NCBI GenBank assembly: GCA_021775475.1
Contig: JAJFHS010000002.1
Span: 1-43,667, forward strand
Direction of reading: 5' to 3'
DNA length: 43,667 nt
Source: Hyphomicrobiales bacterium
GTDB lineage: Bacteria > Pseudomonadota > Alphaproteobacteria > Rhizobiales > JAJFHR01
The position numbers and the translations under genes were made by a program. Positions 17,957 to 25,420 of this stretch are shown here, in pieces. Within the stretch, counting starts at the first letter, position 1. Every line of letters begins with the position of its first letter. Below the pieces are notes generated by a model. The model saw only the letters and a program-made list of their open reading frames with translations, did not search any database and was not told the DNA's origin.

Positions 17957-19573
17957 TCATTCCTCAGCAGCAACATCAAGTATATCGAGCTTGCTGTCAT
18001 AGACCCCGGAATTTATCTCGAAAAGCCCCATAATTGTTGAGAAAATATTGTCATGCGATAGGGGGTTGAGTTTTTTTGTATTTATATTTTTCATGCGTTC
18101 GGCATCTGAGTTTTTGCCGAACCACATCAGGGCGGGGACATGTTTTTGGGCGTCGGGTGCGATAAAATAAGGAAGCCCGTGTAAATAGATGCCATTTTCG
18201 CCCAGGGATTCGCCATGATCGCTGGCATAAAACATTACGGTTTCGAATCTATCGTCATTTTGTTTCAGAAGCTTAATAACTTCGGTTAGGAAATAATCGG
18301 TGTAAAGAATAGCATTGTCGAAGCTGTTGATCAGCTGCTCTGAGTTGCAGTTACTTAATTCATTGGTATCGCACGTTGGTGTGAATTTTCTGAAAGCTTG
18401 CGGATACCGTTTGTAATATGCCGGCCCATGGTTTCCCATCTGGTGCAATACAATTAAAATATCGCCCTTGCCACGCTTGTCTATATAATTTTGAAGGTTG
18501 GTCAGCATACCCACATCACGGCACTCGACGTCGCAAACAGGATTTTTGTCCGAGGTTTTGAAATTTTCATTGGCAATACGGTCGGCTACGCCCTTGGAGC
18601 TGGAGTTGTTGTCTCTCCACAAAACGCTGACGCCGGCACGATTGAGAATATCAAGCAGGTTGTCTGTTGAATTTGCTGTTCTCCGGTCATATTGTTTGCG
18701 GGTTTGGCTGGAAAACATACACGGCAGAGAAGCCGCCGTTGAGGTGCCGCAAGACCAGAAATCGGCGAAATTTATGATTTTTTCACGGGCCAGCAACGGA
18801 TTGGTTTCGCGCGCATAGCCGTTGAGTGAAAAATGATCGGCCCGGGCTGTTTCTCCAACCACCATAATAACCAGTTCACGATTGATATCTGCCTTGGGTA
18901 TTTTTGCATCCTCGCCAATATTGCGAAAAGGAAGTGTGGGTTTTTTAAGAGCTGGGGCGATAAAACTCACAGTGGAATAAACTGCAAAAGAAGGATTGAA
19001 ATAGAATCTCAAGGATTGGTGTTCGCGCAGGAAAGACGCATATTGTGCGCTCAGTGGCAAGGTGACTACCAACAATATGGCAATAGATGCAAAAACCAGT
19101 TTCAGGCGATTGAAAATTTCCTTCACATCACTGTCAAAATTCAGTTTCAGTCGAAATACCACAAGCGACGGCAAAATGCCGAGAAACACGACATAAAGCA
19201 CCAGTTTCAGGTTTGTCAGATCGCGTATTTCTCCCGGGTCGGTTTTCAGAATATTGTTGATCATGTCTTCGTTAATCACAATGCCATACTGATCCATGAA
19301 ATACCCGGCCAAAGAGCTGACGAGCAGGAAGAAAATCAACGCGGGTTTGATGATCAGGCGATAGCTGAAAATTGAATATAAAAATATCTGAGCCAGGATT
19401 GAAACAATGCCCAAAGAAATCAGAAAAATACCATTCTTCAGGGAAAGGGGATAGACCTCCAGGACGTTTGAAAAGAACGACATGTTGGCAAACGCCGTGA
19501 TAAAGACAGCTGTCAGGACTATCAACTGTGAGATGGAAAAAACCCGTTGGGTAAGGAATGACGGTTTAAACAT
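17957..19573 (-). CDS. eptA: Lipid A phosphoethanolamine transferase, EptA/MCR-like
   Basis: A 538-residue inner-membrane enzyme with five N-terminal transmembrane segments and a periplasmic sulfatase-fold domain. It moves phosphoethanolamine from phosphatidylethanolamine to lipid A or another glycolipid. Zn ligands and the nucleophile are visible: VVGETARADHFSLNGY with the Glu, CGTSTAASLPCMFS with the catalytic Thr and Cys residues, and YASDHGESLGENGIYLHG with the late Asp-His. Further paired Cys (CDVECRD, CDTNELSNC) fit the disulfides of the family. It is last in a minus-strand run after an EamA transporter and an SDR (gap 51). Such enzymes lower sensitivity to cationic peptides. The exact acceptor is inferred. 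Confidence 0.9.
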   Translation of the reverse strand: MFKPSFLTQRVFSISQLIVLTAVFITAFANMSFFSNVLEVYPLSLKNGIFLISLGIVSILAQIFLYSIFSYRLIIKPALIFFLLVSSLAGYFMDQYGIVINEDMINNILKTDPGEIRDLTNLKLVLYVVFLGILPSLVVFRLKLNFDSDVKEIFNRLKLVFASIAILLVVTLPLSAQYASFLREHQSLRFYFNPSFAVYSTVSFIAPALKKPTLPFRNIGEDAKIPKADINRELVIMVVGETARADHFSLNGYARETNPLLAREKIINFADFWSCGTSTAASLPCMFSSQTRKQYDRRTANSTDNLLDILNRAGVSVLWRDNNSSSKGVADRIANENFKTSDKNPVCDVECRDVGMLTNLQNYIDKRGKGDILIVLHQMGNHGPAYYKRYPQAFRKFTPTCDTNELSNCNSEQLINSFDNAILYTDYFLTEVIKLLKQNDDRFETVMFYASDHGESLGENGIYLHGLPYFIAPDAQKHVPALMWFGKNSDAERMKNINTKKLNPLSHDNIFSTIMGLFEINSGVYDSKLDILDVAAEE

Positions 19574-19624
19574 GGTACCTTGATGATGTTTTGTGCCGGG
19601 ACCGGCAAGAGTTTGAGATCAGCT

Positions 19625-20383
19625 CTATCCTCGCCCGATATATGGCATATTTGTGGCCATCAGCGTCATGAACTGAACGTTGGTATCGAGCGGCAGTTCG
19701 GCCATATTGACCACAGCATCAGCCACGTGTCTTACATCCATGGTCGGCTCCGGTGCCATGGTGCCGTTGGGCTGGAGAATGCCTTCAACCATTCTTGTGG
19801 TCATTTCAGAGGCGGCATTGCCGATATCGATTTGAGAACATGCGATATTATAGCTGCGGCCATCGAGCGATGTGGACCGGGTGAGGCCGGTAATGGCGTG
19901 TTTGGAGGCGGTGTAAGGCGCTGAGCCTGGTCGTGGCACGTGGGCTGAAATTGAGCCGTTGTTGATGATGCGGCCGCCTTGCGGGTCTTGTTTGCGCATC
20001 AGGTTAAAGGCTGCCTGGGTACACAGAAATGCGCCGTTAAGGTTTATGTCGATGACGGTTTTCCATTGCTCAAACGTCAGATCACCAATTTCGATGGTGG
20101 GAACATTGACACCGGCATTGTTGAATAACACGTCAAGACGTCCATATTTCTGGTCAATTTGTGCAAATAGCGCGGAGACGGAAAGAGGGTCAGACACGTC
20201 ACATGAAATGGCAACAGCGCGATCATCGGCGACATCGGCCTGCTCTATCACCGCTTTCAGGGGGGCATTGCGCCTGCCGCTCAGGATTACGGTGTAATCC
20301 TGGTGCAAAAAAGCCAGGGCGGTGTGCTTTCCAATGCCTGAACCGGCACCGGTTACAAGGACGATTTTATTGTTCTTGGCCAT
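19625..20383 (-). CDS. Short-chain dehydrogenase/reductase (SDR)
   Basis: A 252-residue classical SDR. The NAD(P) motif [12 protein letters not shown] is at about 11-22, NNAG at about 91-94, the catalytic Ser lies in [13 protein letters not shown], and [10 protein letters not shown] holds the Tyr and Lys. ACDVS-type sequence near 60 is present as SCDVSDP. It sits 31 bases after an EamA-family transporter gene and 51 bases before the phosphoethanolamine transferase, probably in one transcript. Substrate unknown. Confidence 0.9.
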   Translation of the reverse strand: MAKNNKIVLVTGAGSGIGKHTALAFLHQDYTVILSGRRNAPLKAVIEQADVADDRAVAISCDVSDPLSVSALFAQIDQKYGRLDVLFNNAGVNVPTIEIGDLTFEQWKTVIDINLNGAFLCTQAAFNLMRKQDPQGGRIINNGSISAHVPRPGSAPYTASKHAITGLTRSTSLDGRSYNIACSQIDIGNAASEMTTRMVEGILQPNGTMAPEPTMDVRHVADAVVNMAELPLDTNVQFMTLMATNMPYIGRG

Positions 20384-20414
20384 ATTGATGTGCTCTTTAA
20401 ACTGGTGATCAACT

Positions 20415-21329
20415 TTAAATTTTGGTGGCGGGTGCCGGTGGTGTAATTTGTTTGCGCGCGATGACGGCTTCGCGATGCGAAATATAGGTCGCCGCTGCTA
20501 CTATGACACCACCACCGAGCATAACATAAAAATCAAGCGGTTCGCCAAAGACAAACATTCCCAGCAACATGGCCCAGACGAGTTGCAAAAATGCAACCGG
20601 CTGGGTGACAGTAATGGGTGCCGCTTTGAACGCCTGGGTTAAGGTGTAATGACCTGTGGTGGCAACTATGGCGGTCAGTGTCAGCCACATAAGTTCGTCT
20701 ATGCTGGGTGTGCGCCACTGCAAAATAGCGCCGGGAAGCAATGTAAGCGTACAAAACAGGGACAACATGGCGACGATGATTGCGGGGTCGGACCTGTCCG
20801 TCATCTTTTTTGCCATGAGGAAGGATGTGGCAAACAGCGGGGCTGCGGTAAGCTGGGCCAATTGACCAAGATTTATGGTTTGAAATCCGGGGCGCAGAAT
20901 AATCAAAGCACCGATAAAACCAACGCCTACGCCCATTATTCGACGAAACTGCACCTTTTCCTTGAGGAAAAAAGCAGCTCCCAGAGTGACGAAAATCGGT
21001 GAGATATAACCAATCGCTGTGACCTCGGCGATGGGAATTCGTGCCATGGCATAAAACCACAACATAACAGCAATGCCATGGACCAGGCCACGGCCGGCAT
21101 AATTCTTCATGTTTGAGGCACTGGGACGGTGGTAACGCAGGCGCAAAAACGCGGGAGAAATCAATAACAATCCGATGGCATAGCGCAAAAAGGCCGCTTC
21201 AACAGCGGGTAATTGCGAGCCTAAGTGGCGCACGATGCCGGTGACGGCGACAAACAACAGGCCGGTCAGGACCATCCAGCCGATGCCCTGCAGGGTTTTG
21301 TCCCCGAAATTTATTGTTGTTGATGACAC
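20415..21329 (-). CDS. EamA-family (DMT superfamily) drug/metabolite transporter
   Basis: A 304-residue membrane protein with ten hydrophobic segments made of two EamA repeats. Typical signals are [13 protein letters not shown] in segment 2 with its following basic loop, [24 protein letters not shown] at the end of the first repeat, and the matching [23 protein letters not shown] in the second. These carriers export amino acids, purines or other metabolites. First gene of a minus-strand run with an SDR and eptA. Substrate not deducible. Confidence 0.88.
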   Translation of the reverse strand: MSSTTINFGDKTLQGIGWMVLTGLLFVAVTGIVRHLGSQLPAVEAAFLRYAIGLLLISPAFLRLRYHRPSASNMKNYAGRGLVHGIAVMLWFYAMARIPIAEVTAIGYISPIFVTLGAAFFLKEKVQFRRIMGVGVGFIGALIILRPGFQTINLGQLAQLTAAPLFATSFLMAKKMTDRSDPAIIVAMLSLFCTLTLLPGAILQWRTPSIDELMWLTLTAIVATTGHYTLTQAFKAAPITVTQPVAFLQLVWAMLLGMFVFGEPLDFYVMLGGGVIVAAATYISHREAVIARKQITPPAPATKI

Positions 21330-21496
21330 CTGAATGATGACCCAAAAGGAATAGTGTTTTTATTCAGACGTCACTATGTGGGGTAATGACGAAAGCTGCA
21401 ATGCGAAAAATGCATCTCTTTGACCTTCCGGGGAAAGGTTAAATCAAAATCCATTACTTTTTGTGCTATAGGGAGTGAAAAGAAGGGACAGTTCTC

Positions 21497-21964
21497 GTGT
21501 TTAATTTACTTGCTTTTACCATTGCCATTCATGGCTTGAGTGCTGCCATATGGGTCGGGGGGATGTTTTTTGCCTATATCTGCCTCAGACCTTCTTTAGG
21601 GTCGCTTGAACCACCGCGGCGTCTGCAATTATGGGGGCAAGTGTTTCGGCGTTTCTTCGCGTGGGTATGGGTCATTGCAGCAGTCTTGCCGCTGAGTGGT
21701 AATTTTCTGGTTGTCGGTATCTATGGCGGCTTTGCCAATGTGGCTTTGTATATTCATATAATGAACGGCGTCGGCTGGATAATGATTGTCCTTTTTGCCG
21801 TGCTTTATTTTATCCCCTACCGCCGGTTCAAAATCGCGGTTGGTAGCCAGGACTGGCCGACAGCCGCCAAATATCTCAATACCATCCGCCAGATTGTTGC
21901 CACCAATCTGGCTCTGGGCCTGATCGTCATAGGTATTGCTGCATCGGGGCGTTACTGGGGGTGA
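21497..21964 (+). CDS. CopD-like small membrane protein
   Basis: A 155-residue integral membrane protein with four hydrophobic segments. The N terminus, with a conserved His in AIHGLSAAIWVGGMFFAY, and the second His in YIHIMNGVGWIM match the CopD-like domain found in putative copper uptake or heme-associated membrane proteins. The start is a GTG at 21497 with AAGGGA eight bases upstream. No other copper genes are nearby. It is followed by a palindromic repeat and is convergent with aminopeptidase P. Confidence 0.7.
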   Translation: MFNLLAFTIAIHGLSAAIWVGGMFFAYICLRPSLGSLEPPRRLQLWGQVFRRFFAWVWVIAAVLPLSGNFLVVGIYGGFANVALYIHIMNGVGWIMIVLFAVLYFIPYRRFKIAVGSQDWPTAAKYLNTIRQIVATNLALGLIVIGIAASGRYWG

Positions 21965-22000
21965 GGCTAGAGCATTGATTGGTTGCATGCCACCTCCCAT

Positions 22001-22120
22001 TTCGTCATCCCCGGGCTTGTCCCGGGGATCCATACCAATGAGCTTTCGAAAACAAAGATACTGCTTTTTAACCGAGAGTATTGAGGAATGGATCCCCGGG
22101 ACAAGCCCGGGGATGACGAA
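22001..22120. repeat. Composite palindromic repeat with perfect 33-bp inverted arms
   Basis: The arms 22001-22033 and 22088-22120 are perfect reverse complements of 33 bases with a 54-base interior. Each arm is itself a hairpin (ATCCCCGGG, loop CTTGT or its complement, CCCGGGGAT). It sits between two convergent genes, the CopD-like gene and aminopeptidase P. The unit matches the small repeat at 25358-25390. Repeats starting cgtcatccccgggcttg are widespread in Alphaproteobacteria. It may serve as a bidirectional terminator. Confidence 0.9.
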
Positions 22121-22152
22121 TTAAGAGAGTTCGGCTGGGGGCAGGACGTTTT

Positions 22153-23973
22153 TTAACCCAGCCGCGAGCAGGCCTGTTTGAGCCAGGTTTTTTCTGCGCG
22201 ATTCAACCGGGGAGAGGTTTTGGCGTAAACCTCGGCGTGGTAGTCGTTCAGCCATTTGAGTTCTGTCGGACTTAGCAATTTTGTGTTGATCAAAGAACGG
22301 TCAATCGGAGCCCAGCTAATGGTTTCAAATCCCAGCATATTTTGATCGCTGCCCGGTATTTTTTCCAGTTCAGTGACCACAACAAGGTTTTCAATTCTGA
22401 TGCCATAATGCCCGGCTTTATAATACCCCGGTTCATTGGAGAGTATCATGCCGGGTTTCAGGCTTACCCAACTGGGGGCTTTTGAAATGCGTTGGGGGCC
22501 TTCGTGTACACTTAGGTAACTGCCGACACCGTGGCCGGTACCGTGGTCAAAATCCAGACCATTGGCCCACAGGGGCGCGCGTGCCAGTACATCGAGATTG
22601 CTGCCGGTTATGCCTGCCGGAAAGACAGCCTGTGCCAGAGCAATGTGGCCTTTGAGCACAAGGGTGAAATTTCTGCGCATTTCAACGCTGGCCCGGCCAA
22701 TGGCGATGGTGCGGGTGATATCAGTGGTGCCGTCAAGATACTGAGCGCCTGAATCAATCAGATAGAGCGTGTTCTGCTTGAAAGTCAGATTGCTGGCCTC
22801 GGTCACGCGGTAATGACAGATGGCACCATGAGGGCCGAAGGCGGAAATTGTGTCAAAACTGATTTCGCGCAGTTCTCCGGTTTGACTGCGAAATTCCTCG
22901 AGCTTTTTGGCGACCGATATCTCGTCGATCCTGGTTGCGGGCTTCTGGCCATCAAGCCATATTAAAAACCGGCAGTAAGCTGCTGCATCACGGATGTGGG
23001 CGGTGCGCGCACCTTCAATTTCAGTTTTGTTCTTGATGGCTTTTAGAGCGATGATGGGGTCTTGCGCGTTGACAATTGTGGCATCGGCCTGATTTAGGCG
23101 ATCATAGATGGCAAACGAGGCGGTCTGGGCATCGAGGCGCACGGTTTTTTTGTCTTTGCCCAACCTGTCCAGAGATGCCGCCAACTTGTCATCCGACTTA
23201 AGCGTTGCGATTTTCTCAAGATATGCCCGGGCGCGGCCTGACACCTTGTCCGGGTTCAGAAAAATCTCAGGTTTACCGCGGGCTTTTATTATTGCATTTC
23301 CCAAAACAACGGGCGCGTGGGCAACATCGTTTCCGCGAATATTAAAGGCCCAGCACAGGCTGTCGGCGAGGGTGATGACCACGGCATCCTGGCCCAATTC
23401 CCGCAAAGTGCCAGCAATATGTGCAAGTTTCTTTGCCGCAGGCTGGCCAGCGTATTTAAGCGGATGCGATACCACTTTGCCATGAGGCCGGGCGGGTTGG
23501 TCTGGCCAGATTGCATCAATCGGGTTGGATTTAACAGAAATCAGTCTGGCACCAAGCTTGTCGCAGACCTGGCGTAATTGCTCGGCACTGGCTTGTGAAT
23601 GCACTTGGGGATCAAAGCCCAGACGCTGGCCTTTTTTGAGGTTTTTTTCCAGCCATTTAAGCGGGGGTTGTTCAATCAGGTGCTGAATTTTGAAAACCCG
23701 GGCGTCAACTTGCTCGGCAATCTGAATTGTGTAGCGCCCGTCGGTGAAAATTGCGGCCTTTTTTGCCAGCACAATAGCGACTCCAGCCGAGCCACTAAAA
23801 CCGGTGAGCCAATAGAGGCGTTCAGCGTGGGGCGGCAGATATTCACTTTGGTGCTCATCTGTGTGCGGCACCCAGAAGGCGTCAAGGTTTTGCTTTTTAA
23901 GCACTGCTCGCAGCTGTGCCACGCGCGATTTCGCTTTTGAGGGATCGCAGATATCTTCAAAGGTTTGAAACAT
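22153..23973 (-). CDS. Aminopeptidase P family (Xaa-Pro aminopeptidase, M24)
   Basis: About 606 residues with two creatinase-like N-terminal domains and a C-terminal pita-bread metallopeptidase domain, the large three-domain APP type. Metal ligands are visible in DSGAQYLDGTTDITRT (two Asp), HGTGHGVGSYLSVHE (His), ILSNEPGYY (Glu) and GIRIENLVVV (Glu). It releases N-terminal residues preceding proline in the cytoplasm, normally with two Mn ions. I chose the ATG at 23973 as homologues begin MFQxFE; an ATG eight codons earlier is possible. Confidence 0.93.
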   Translation of the reverse strand: MFQTFEDICDPSKAKSRVAQLRAVLKKQNLDAFWVPHTDEHQSEYLPPHAERLYWLTGFSGSAGVAIVLAKKAAIFTDGRYTIQIAEQVDARVFKIQHLIEQPPLKWLEKNLKKGQRLGFDPQVHSQASAEQLRQVCDKLGARLISVKSNPIDAIWPDQPARPHGKVVSHPLKYAGQPAAKKLAHIAGTLRELGQDAVVITLADSLCWAFNIRGNDVAHAPVVLGNAIIKARGKPEIFLNPDKVSGRARAYLEKIATLKSDDKLAASLDRLGKDKKTVRLDAQTASFAIYDRLNQADATIVNAQDPIIALKAIKNKTEIEGARTAHIRDAAAYCRFLIWLDGQKPATRIDEISVAKKLEEFRSQTGELREISFDTISAFGPHGAICHYRVTEASNLTFKQNTLYLIDSGAQYLDGTTDITRTIAIGRASVEMRRNFTLVLKGHIALAQAVFPAGITGSNLDVLARAPLWANGLDFDHGTGHGVGSYLSVHEGPQRISKAPSWVSLKPGMILSNEPGYYKAGHYGIRIENLVVVTELEKIPGSDQNMLGFETISWAPIDRSLINTKLLSPTELKWLNDYHAEVYAKTSPRLNRAEKTWLKQACSRLG

Positions 23974-24122
23974 AGCTCCAAGTTCTATGCGGCCCATGCG
24001 TCTTGTGCAACCCAGTGGTGTGAAAAAACGGGGTACTCGTTTTCCCGAACAGTCTTATTTATATCCCAACAGAATGATTCAGATGCATTTTTTGCCCCTG
24101 AGAGTAATTAGAAGGATAGTAA

Positions 24123-24296
24123 ATGGCACATGTTGCACAGGCTCAACCCGGCTTTGAGCTTAAACTGGACGAGCTGAAAATCAGGCTAAAGTCTTTTGGT
24201 AAAACGCTTCTTTCCAAACTGGTTGAAGCCCGGTTGGAGACTGCCAAGTACCGGTTGGCTGCCATGACCTCTGAAATAAGAGATTATAATAAATAA
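24123..24296 (+). CDS. Small helical protein of unknown function, 57 residues
   Basis: An ATG at 24123 with AAGGA six bases upstream opens a 57-codon frame ending TAA. The product begins MAHVAQAQPGFELKLDELK and is rich in Lys, Leu, Glu and Arg with a heptad-like hydrophobic pattern, suggesting one or two amphipathic helices; there is no signal or membrane segment. A strong intrinsic terminator follows 100 bases downstream, making this a free-standing small gene. I do not recognise the family. The 100-base trailer before the terminator is long for a minimal mRNA. Confidence 0.7.
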   Translation: MAHVAQAQPGFELKLDELKIRLKSFGKTLLSKLVEARLETAKYRLAAMTSEIRDYNK

Positions 24297-24395
24297 AAAT
24301 TGCGTTGTTAACATTTCGAATACTTCCCTGCTGTAAATGAACGGATCAGTATTGCGTTTGTAAACCAGTAAAGTCTGTATTGCGTAGAGTTTCAA

Positions 24396-24431
24396 GAGGT
24401 GCTGTGAGTTCTCACAGCGCCTCTTTTTTTG
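24396..24431 (+). terminator. Strong intrinsic terminator
   Basis: GAGGTGCTGTGA (24396-24407) and TCACAGCGCCTC (24412-24423) form a 12-bp stem with one G-U pair and a four-base loop, followed directly by TTTTTTT. It closes the plus-strand transcript of the 57-residue protein and lies just beyond the stop codon of convergent prmA. Confidence 0.93.
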
Positions 24432-24432
24432 T

Positions 24433-25314
24433 TTATTTGCGCAAGCTCAAAGTTATCCAGTTTTCAAGATTATATCTCTTGTCAACGACAAACCCTTGAG
24501 TGCGATATGCATTTTCAACAAACATTGATTGTTGCGGTAAAATACCCGACAGGATTATATGCCCACCCGGTGCAGCATTGGCGGCAATGTTTAAAGCCAT
24601 GCCAGCCAGGGGGCGGGCAAGTATATTGGCGAAAATCAGATTATAGGGACCGTTTTCCCTGATTTCCGAATGATTTAACCCGCGAGCCCCAAGCGTTTTT
24701 ACGTAAGCATTGACACCATTGTGGTGGGCATTTTCATCTGCATGACGCACGGCAACAGGATCTATATCGCTGGCAATAATTTTCGTTTTCAAAACTTTTG
24801 CTGCGGCAATGGCGAGAATGCCAGTGCCGGTGCCGACATCGAGAATGCGGCTAAAACGGCGCTGTTTTAACAGGCGGTCAAAAGCTGTCAGGCAGCCTTT
24901 TGTGGTGCCATGATGGCCCGAACCAAAGGCCATGGCAGCTTCGAGTTCGATGGCAATTGAATGAGCGGGGCGCACATGGCGATCATGACATCCGTGGACA
25001 AAAAACCGGCCGGCCTGAACCGGACTGAGCCCTTCAAGAGATTTTTGCACCCAGTTGATATCCGGCACATTTTCCAGTTTCCACGGCAGTCGGGCAATAT
25101 CGAGTACATCGGCGGCAATTGCCGCAAGGGTATCAACGTTGCCGGATTTTGGCGGATGCTCAAAATAAACCGACACTGACCACAGCTGGCTTGCCTCATC
25201 ATATTCATCAATTGCAACAGCCAGAATTTCAAGGCGTTCGGCGGCCTCGGCTATTTCCGCCAGCGCGTGGGCCTGAGGTTGGTCAAGATTTGAGAATACG
25301 ACACGAACGCTCAT
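24433..25314 (-). CDS. prmA: Ribosomal protein L11 methyltransferase
   Basis: PrmA trimethylates lysines and the N terminus of ribosomal protein L11 using SAM. The 293-residue protein has an N-terminal substrate-binding part and a class I methyltransferase domain with LDVGTGTGILAIAAAK, followed by KIIASDIDPVAVRHADENA and the catalytic-region NPPF equivalent, here FANILARPLAGMA. AMAFGSGHHGTTKGCL is the diagnostic L11-recognition linker motif. It is downstream of uvrD on the same strand, with a palindromic repeat in the gap. Confidence 0.93.
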   Translation of the reverse strand: MSVRVVFSNLDQPQAHALAEIAEAAERLEILAVAIDEYDEASQLWSVSVYFEHPPKSGNVDTLAAIAADVLDIARLPWKLENVPDINWVQKSLEGLSPVQAGRFFVHGCHDRHVRPAHSIAIELEAAMAFGSGHHGTTKGCLTAFDRLLKQRRFSRILDVGTGTGILAIAAAKVLKTKIIASDIDPVAVRHADENAHHNGVNAYVKTLGARGLNHSEIRENGPYNLIFANILARPLAGMALNIAANAAPGGHIILSGILPQQSMFVENAYRTQGFVVDKRYNLENWITLSLRK

Positions 25315-25357
25315 GCTTGAAGCCTGTTGTGTTTATTTGTATTCACACCTCTCGCTC

Positions 25358-25390
25358 TCGTCATCCTCGGGTCAAGCCCGAGGATGACGA
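25358..25390. repeat. Short palindromic repeat, same family as 22001-22120
   Basis: TCGTCATCCTCGGG and CCCGAGGATGACGA are perfect 14-base inverted arms around a five-base loop. On the minus strand it reads like the arm unit of the 22 kb repeat with two compensated substitutions (CCTCGGG for CCCCGGG and its mate), meaning that pairing is conserved. It lies between uvrD and prmA, so the transcript would form this hairpin. Confidence 0.9.
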
Positions 25391-25420
25391 ATTGGGGGAG
25401 CTCAGTTGAATGTGACATTG

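Noticed and set aside
24324..24363. Eight-codon ORF after the 57-residue gene
   Set aside because: No ribosome site and too short to distinguish from chance.
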